Below, piece after piece: positions 6,907 through 9,694 of a DNA stretch of 9,694 bases. Every line of letters starts with the position of its first letter. The first letter of the stretch is position 1. Below the pieces are notes generated by a model. That model saw only the letters and a list, made by a program, of their open reading frames with translations, was not told the origin of the DNA and did no database searches. Location: contig CAZHSC010000110.1 in the NCBI GenBank assembly GCA_964534995.1, positions 1 through 9,694 on the forward strand. The letters run 5' to 3'. This stretch comes from JAJTFW01 sp964534995. Its GTDB lineage: Bacteria; Bacteroidota; Bacteroidia; AKYH767-A; OLB10. The position numbers and the translations under genes are program-made.

Positions 6907-7554
6907 TCAATTGAAGCGGTACACCAGCCCAACCGTTCCATCCACTCCATTCAGCTTCAGTGTAGCGTCGAAATTATCAAGATCTATCTTATTGCCGTTT
7001 TGCTTATACTTCTTCAGTTTTAAAGCATGCGAGTCAAAACCCAGGTTGAAATTTAAACCAAGGTCACCGACAATGTATATAAGGACGCCGGTGTTAAAGC
7101 GAAAGCCAAATCCGGTATAACTCCATTCCTCCTTATCGAGGGTTGAGTTCACCTGGTTCTTTTCTTCCAGTACAAGGTTGGCAAAATTAATTCCAGCCCC
7201 ACCATACCATCTGAAATCCTCCTCTGTTTTAAAATTATATTCACCCCCGAGGCCAATCACGACATAAGCATTGCTTTTACCATCGGCGCTATCCGGATCA
7301 TACATGTAGGAGCCTACTTTCATGTCGAGTCCTGCATTGAACCTGCGGGTGAATTCATACCTTATATCCAGCGGCAAATACAGGGTAAGCGCTCCGCCCG
7401 AATCTTTGATTTTATGTCCTTCGCTACCCCATTCTGATTTTGTACCATAAATGCCAAAGCCCAAACCGGCCCTGATTTGTACTTCTTTAGGGCGCTGAGC
7501 AAAGCTGATTTGATGGATAAGTACGGTGAAAATTATAACAATGAATTGTTTCAT
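6907..7554 (-). CDS. Outer-membrane beta-barrel protein
   Basis: The 215-residue product starts with a Sec signal peptide (residues 1-19, cleavage expected after SFA before Gln20). The rest is made of alternating amphipathic strands rich in Gly and aromatic residues, such as IRAGLGFGIYGT, LDIRYEFTRRFNAGLDM, YVVIGLGGEYNF, RWYGGAGINFANL, TGFGFRFNTGV, LGLNFNLGF and a final VGLVYRF followed by Asn. This is the pattern of a small (probably eight-strand) outer-membrane barrel, as in the OmpW/OmpA-like 'outer membrane beta-barrel' families common in Bacteroidota. The near-terminal Phe fits the BAM recognition signal, although the last residue is Asn. No specific function can be assigned. It is transcribed away from purQ from a promoter box at 7579-7586. 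Confidence 0.82.
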   Translation of the reverse strand: MKQFIVIIFTVLIHQISFAQRPKEVQIRAGLGFGIYGTKSEWGSEGHKIKDSGGALTLYLPLDIRYEFTRRFNAGLDMKVGSYMYDPDSADGKSNAYVVIGLGGEYNFKTEEDFRWYGGAGINFANLVLEEKNQVNSTLDKEEWSYTGFGFRFNTGVLIYIVGDLGLNFNLGFDSHALKLKKYKQNGNKIDLDNFDATLKLNGVDGTVGLVYRFN

Positions 7555-7578
7555 AATGAAATATAAATTAAGTTAAAT

Positions 7579-7586
7579 CAAAAGTA
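7579..7586 (-). promoter_or_regulatory. -7 box of the outer-membrane protein promoter
   Basis: On the minus strand this reads TACTTTTG, a perfect TAnnTTTG. It lies 24 bases upstream of the ATG (7552-7554), implying a leader of about 18 bases. The -33 position is not well conserved. Confidence 0.55.
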
Positions 7587-7633
7587 CAAATATTTACACA
7601 GAGATTTTATGATAAATATTAGCAAATACCTAG

Positions 7634-7641
7634 TACTTTTG
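7634..7641 (+). promoter_or_regulatory. -7 box of the purQ promoter
   Basis: TACTTTTG, a perfect TAnnTTTG, lies 18 bases before the purQ ATG and implies a leader of about 12 bases. No obvious purine riboswitch fits in such a short leader. The -33 position is poorly conserved. Confidence 0.6.
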
Positions 7642-7659
7642 CAGATATAAATAATTCAA

Positions 7660-8352
7660 ATGAAATTCGGCGTTGTCATCTTTCCCGGCTCTAATTGTGA
7701 TAAAGACCTTCTTCACGTTATCAGAAACGTGATGCACCAGGAAGCGGTTGAACTCTGGCATAAGGAGCATCATTTAAAGGGTTGCGATTTCATTCTCCTT
7801 CCCGGAGGCTTTTCATATGGAGACTATCTTCGGTCGGGGGCTATCGCCCGTTTTTCTCCGATCATGCAGGAGGTTATTGAATTTGCGGATAAGGGTGGCT
7901 TTGTTTTCGGTATCTGCAATGGGTTCCAGATACTGACGGAATCTCATTTGCTACCCGGCGCTTTACTCAGCAATGAGCATCATAAATTCGTCTGTAAAAA
8001 TGTAAACCTGCGTTGTGAAACCGATGAATCTATCATCACTTCCAAGTTTACGATCGGAAAAACCATCCGCATTCCTATCGCCCATGGTGAAGGACGTTTT
8101 TACTGCGACGATGCCACATTGACTGAGTTAAACAAAAACAACCAGGTTTTATTTCGCTATTGCGACGAGCAGGGTAACGTTACCAGGGCAAGCAACCCCA
8201 ACGGGGCTGTAGAAAATATTGCCGGGATATGCAACCGTGGCCGTAATGTTTTCGGTATGATGCCGCATCCTGAGCGTGCCAGCGACCTGTTGCTGGGAAA
8301 TACAGATGGTAAATTGATTTTTGATTCGATACTCAATACGGTATTGGCATAA
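7660..8352 (+). CDS. purQ: FGAM synthase glutaminase subunit PurQ
   Basis: The 230-residue product is the class I glutamine amidotransferase subunit of phosphoribosylformylglycinamidine (FGAM) synthase. It releases ammonia from glutamine for the PurL subunit in the fourth step of purine synthesis. The opening FGVVIFPGSNCD is characteristic of PurQ. PGGFSYGDYLRSGAIA is at 48-63. The nucleophile is C86 in GICNGFQ (84-90), and the other triad members are H203 and E205 in MPHPER. AHGEGRFY (141-148) and the SNPNGAVENIAGICN segment are PurQ-specific. The length is normal. A stand-alone PurQ implies that small PurL and PurS partners are encoded elsewhere, rather than a fused large PurL. It is transcribed alone here and meets metF tail to tail. 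Confidence 0.95.
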   Translation: MKFGVVIFPGSNCDKDLLHVIRNVMHQEAVELWHKEHHLKGCDFILLPGGFSYGDYLRSGAIARFSPIMQEVIEFADKGGFVFGICNGFQILTESHLLPGALLSNEHHKFVCKNVNLRCETDESIITSKFTIGKTIRIPIAHGEGRFYCDDATLTELNKNNQVLFRYCDEQGNVTRASNPNGAVENIAGICNRGRNVFGMMPHPERASDLLLGNTDGKLIFDSILNTVLA

Positions 8353-8442
8353 AGGCCGGCTTGCGGTCAATGGAAACCGGCAGGTAAACCATTCCGGAAA
8401 GGTAAAGTTTGTATACAGATTTTCGGGCAGCCGCTTACAGGA

Positions 8443-9399
8443 TCAAAAAATATGCGTGGCAACTTTTTTGCAGGTATCTGAATTTCCCATGGTATAGAAA
8501 TGTATACAAGGTACCCTGGCCGCTTTTAATTCCTTACATTGCTGTATAGTCCATTCAATGCCCGCTTCTTTCACTTTTTCGATCGTATCTGCCGCTTCAA
8601 TGGCATCTTCCAGGTCGTCAGGTATATCGATATGAAAAATACTGGGCAATACTGTCAGCTGTTTTTTTGTAGTCAGCACTTTAATGCCCGGGATGATGGG
8701 GATGGTAATGCCCATGTCCCTGCAGGCATCCACAAATTCAAAATACTTCTTATTGTTAAAGAACATCTGTGTCACAATATACTCAGCACCCGCATCCACT
8801 TTCGCTTTGAGGTATTTCAGATCAGTGCGCATATTAGGAGCCTCAAAGTGTTTTTCGGGATAACCGGCTACGCCGATGCAGAATTTGGTAGGAGCCACTC
8901 CCTGCAGTTCATCATCGAGGTAATGTCCATTGTTCATACGTACTACCTGTTCCAGCAGATCAATAGCATATGCATTGCCGTTAGGTTCCGGGACAAAATT
9001 TCCTTCCGTCTTGATGGAATCCCCGCGAAGAACCAGTACATTATCAATGCCAAGGAAGGACAGGTCAATCAATGCGTTTTCAGTTTCGTCCCTGGTGAAG
9101 CCGCCGCAGATAATATGCGGAACCGCGTCAATCCCGTATTTATTCATAATAGCCGCACAGATACCCACTGTTCCCGGGCGTTTTCGTACCGACTTTTTTT
9201 CAAGGTAGCCATCCGGTCGCTTTTTGTATACATATTCCTCCCGGTGGTAGGTTACATCAATAAAACTTGGATTGAATTCGAGTAAAGGATCGATGGCCTG
9301 GTAAATTTCATTCATATTTCGTCCTTTTAAGGGAGGAAGTATCTCAATTGAAAAAAGAGTTTTTCCGTTGGCTTTCTGAAGGTGTTCCGTAACTTTCAT
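8443..9399 (-). CDS. metF: 5,10-methylenetetrahydrofolate reductase
   Basis: The 318-residue flavoenzyme reduces methylene-tetrahydrofolate to methyl-tetrahydrofolate, supplying the methyl group for methionine. It forms a TIM barrel with FAD. Visible marks are SIEILPP (residues 17-23, with E19 at the catalytic Glu position), LRGD (124-127), GVAGYPEKH (176-184) and QMFF (211-214). HFYTMG (300-305) lies near the C-terminus. It has only the catalytic domain, as in other bacterial MetF proteins, without the regulatory domain of eukaryotic MTHFR. The ATG at 9399 gives the usual length. It is convergent with purQ, with 90 bp between the stop codons and no convincing terminator. The upstream region has several inverted repeats that may bear on its control. 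Confidence 0.95.
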   Translation of the reverse strand: MKVTEHLQKANGKTLFSIEILPPLKGRNMNEIYQAIDPLLEFNPSFIDVTYHREEYVYKKRPDGYLEKKSVRKRPGTVGICAAIMNKYGIDAVPHIICGGFTRDETENALIDLSFLGIDNVLVLRGDSIKTEGNFVPEPNGNAYAIDLLEQVVRMNNGHYLDDELQGVAPTKFCIGVAGYPEKHFEAPNMRTDLKYLKAKVDAGAEYIVTQMFFNNKKYFEFVDACRDMGITIPIIPGIKVLTTKKQLTVLPSIFHIDIPDDLEDAIEAADTIEKVKEAGIEWTIQQCKELKAARVPCIHFYTMGNSDTCKKVATHIF

Positions 9400-9422
9400 G
9401 CTAATGATTTCAATCGATAAAC

Positions 9423-9459
9423 CTGTTTAACAGTAAAACCGGTCAAATGTTCCGGTTTT
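9423..9459 (-). promoter_or_regulatory. Palindromes in the metF leader or promoter
   Basis: Two inverted repeats lie side by side just before metF. AAAACCGG (9435-9442) pairs perfectly with CCGGTTTT (9452-9459) across a nine-base loop. CTGTT-T-AACAG (9423-9433) is an odd-centred palindrome. If transcription starts about seven bases past the candidate -7 box at 9466-9473, the RNA would begin almost exactly with the first hairpin. They could be an operator, a 5' stabilising hairpin or part of an attenuator. No known riboswitch class was recognised. Confidence 0.4.
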
Positions 9460-9465
9460 GATGTA

Positions 9466-9473
9466 CAAAAGTG
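9466..9473 (-). promoter_or_regulatory. Candidate -7 box of the metF promoter
   Basis: On the minus strand this reads CACTTTTG, one mismatch from TAnnTTTG. It is about 66 bases before the metF ATG. An alternative, AACATTTG (9444-9451, minus strand), also has one mismatch but lies inside the hairpin loop. No convincing -33 element is seen for either. Confidence 0.35.
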
Positions 9474-9492
9474 AATAAGAACACCATACGAA

Positions 9493-9585
9493 GGCGCAGG
9501 AGGCAGTAAATAATGCGCCGGCATAATATCTCCGCATGATGCCGGCCAGCGTTTCGATAGTCCTGCTGCATTCATCATTAGCAGG
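9493..9585. repeat. Cluster of three inverted repeats upstream of metF
   Basis: Three perfect inverted repeats follow each other. GGCGCA (9493-9498) pairs with TGCGCC (9514-9519). GCCGGCAT (9517-9524) pairs with ATGCCGGC (9539-9546). CCTGCT (9562-9567) pairs with AGCAGG (9580-9585). The first two overlap at 9517-9519 and cannot form fully together. None is followed by a T-run on either strand, so they are not simple terminators. No convincing gene covers the stretch. Confidence 0.5.
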
Positions 9586-9600
9586 TAGCGGGGTAATAAA

Positions 9601-9627
9601 AAACCCGCCTGTATTTCAGGCGGGTTT
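9601..9627 (-). terminator. Intrinsic terminator of the upstream minus-strand gene
   Basis: An 11-bp perfect stem, AAACCCGCCTG with CAGGCGGGTTT, has a five-base loop (9612-9616). Read on the minus strand it is GC-rich and runs into TTTTTTATTA, the classic form. It lies 21 bases past the stop codon of the partial gene at the window edge. On the plus strand the stem is followed by TTTAAAAA, a weaker signal, so its main use is on the minus strand. Confidence 0.85.
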
Positions 9628-9648
9628 AAAAATAAATTAACTAACTAA

Positions 9649-9694
9649 TTACCGGTTGATAGTAACTGTACCGGCTTTAGGCTCAGCAGAACCA
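9649..9694 (-). CDS. C-terminal end of an unidentified protein (partial)
   Basis: Reading the minus strand from the right edge, one frame gives GSAEPKAGTVTINR and then TAA (9649-9651). The stop is followed by further in-frame or nearby stops and by a strong terminator 21 bases later. This is good evidence that a real gene ends here. Fourteen residues are too few to identify the family. The alternating beta-type ending would suit an extracytoplasmic or beta-sandwich protein, but that is a guess. The gene continues beyond the window. Confidence 0.55.
   Translation of the reverse strand, partial: GSAEPKAGTVTINR

Noticed and set aside
6898..6917. GCTTCA/TGAAGC hairpin at the end of the barrel-protein gene as a terminator
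   Set aside because: The stem is only six base pairs, spans the stop codon, and is about ten bases from the nearest T-rich stretch. It is too weak to call.
8354..8380. GCCGG/CCGGC pair between purQ and metF as a bidirectional terminator
   Set aside because: A five-base stem with a 17-base loop and no T-run on either strand does not support termination.
8539..9285. A 248-residue open frame opposite metF
   Set aside because: It is antisense to a well-supported metF, begins inside it, and the translation is rich in residues expected from a shadow frame, with no recognisable domain.
9396..9578. A 60-codon minus-strand frame upstream of metF
   Set aside because: It overlaps the metF start, has no recognisable features and covers the inverted-repeat cluster. 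It is probably chance.

Overview
The window looks like chromosomal DNA from a member of the Bacteroidota, probably a Chitinophagaceae-like lineage. This rests on Bacteroidota-type -7 promoter boxes (TAnnTTTG) just upstream of yicC, nadD, purQ and an outer-membrane protein gene, the general lack of Shine-Dalgarno sequences, short-period intergenic repeats, and the protein types. The family placement is inference. No phage, plasmid, transposase, CRISPR or defence gene is visible.

Layout: (1) Positions 1-585 hold no convincing gene. They carry a duplicated, repeat-rich segment (unit about 177 bp) built from heptamer and octamer arrays, and then an oppositely oriented relative of the octamer array. 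(2) Positions 586-3006 (+) are a tight cluster of hemW (radical-SAM haem chaperone), a cyclase/kynurenine-formamidase-fold protein and a SnoaL-like lipoprotein. (3) Positions 3283-4535 (+) are a translationally coupled pair, a small ArsC/Spx-like thioredoxin-fold protein and an EamA/DMT-family permease. (4) Positions 4591-6760 (+) are yicC-gmk-nadD, with a promoter before yicC, a GTGA stop/start overlap between yicC and gmk, and a second promoter before nadD. (5) Positions 6907-7554 (-) encode an outer-membrane beta-barrel protein, divergent from purQ (7660-8352, +) across a compact 105-bp double promoter. (6) metF (8443-9399, -) converges on purQ. Its upstream region to 9600 is rich in inverted repeats. 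(7) A strong intrinsic terminator (9601-9627) follows the last 14 codons of a further minus-strand gene that is cut by the window edge.

Most genes are housekeeping: nucleotide supply (gmk, purQ), NAD synthesis (nadD), one-carbon/methionine metabolism (metF), haem delivery (hemW) and RNA metabolism (yicC). I see no clear evidence of a new multi-gene system. The observations most worth a second look are the repeat array at the left edge, the stacked inverted repeats upstream of metF, and the ArsC-like protein with a CxxN active-site motif coupled to a permease.
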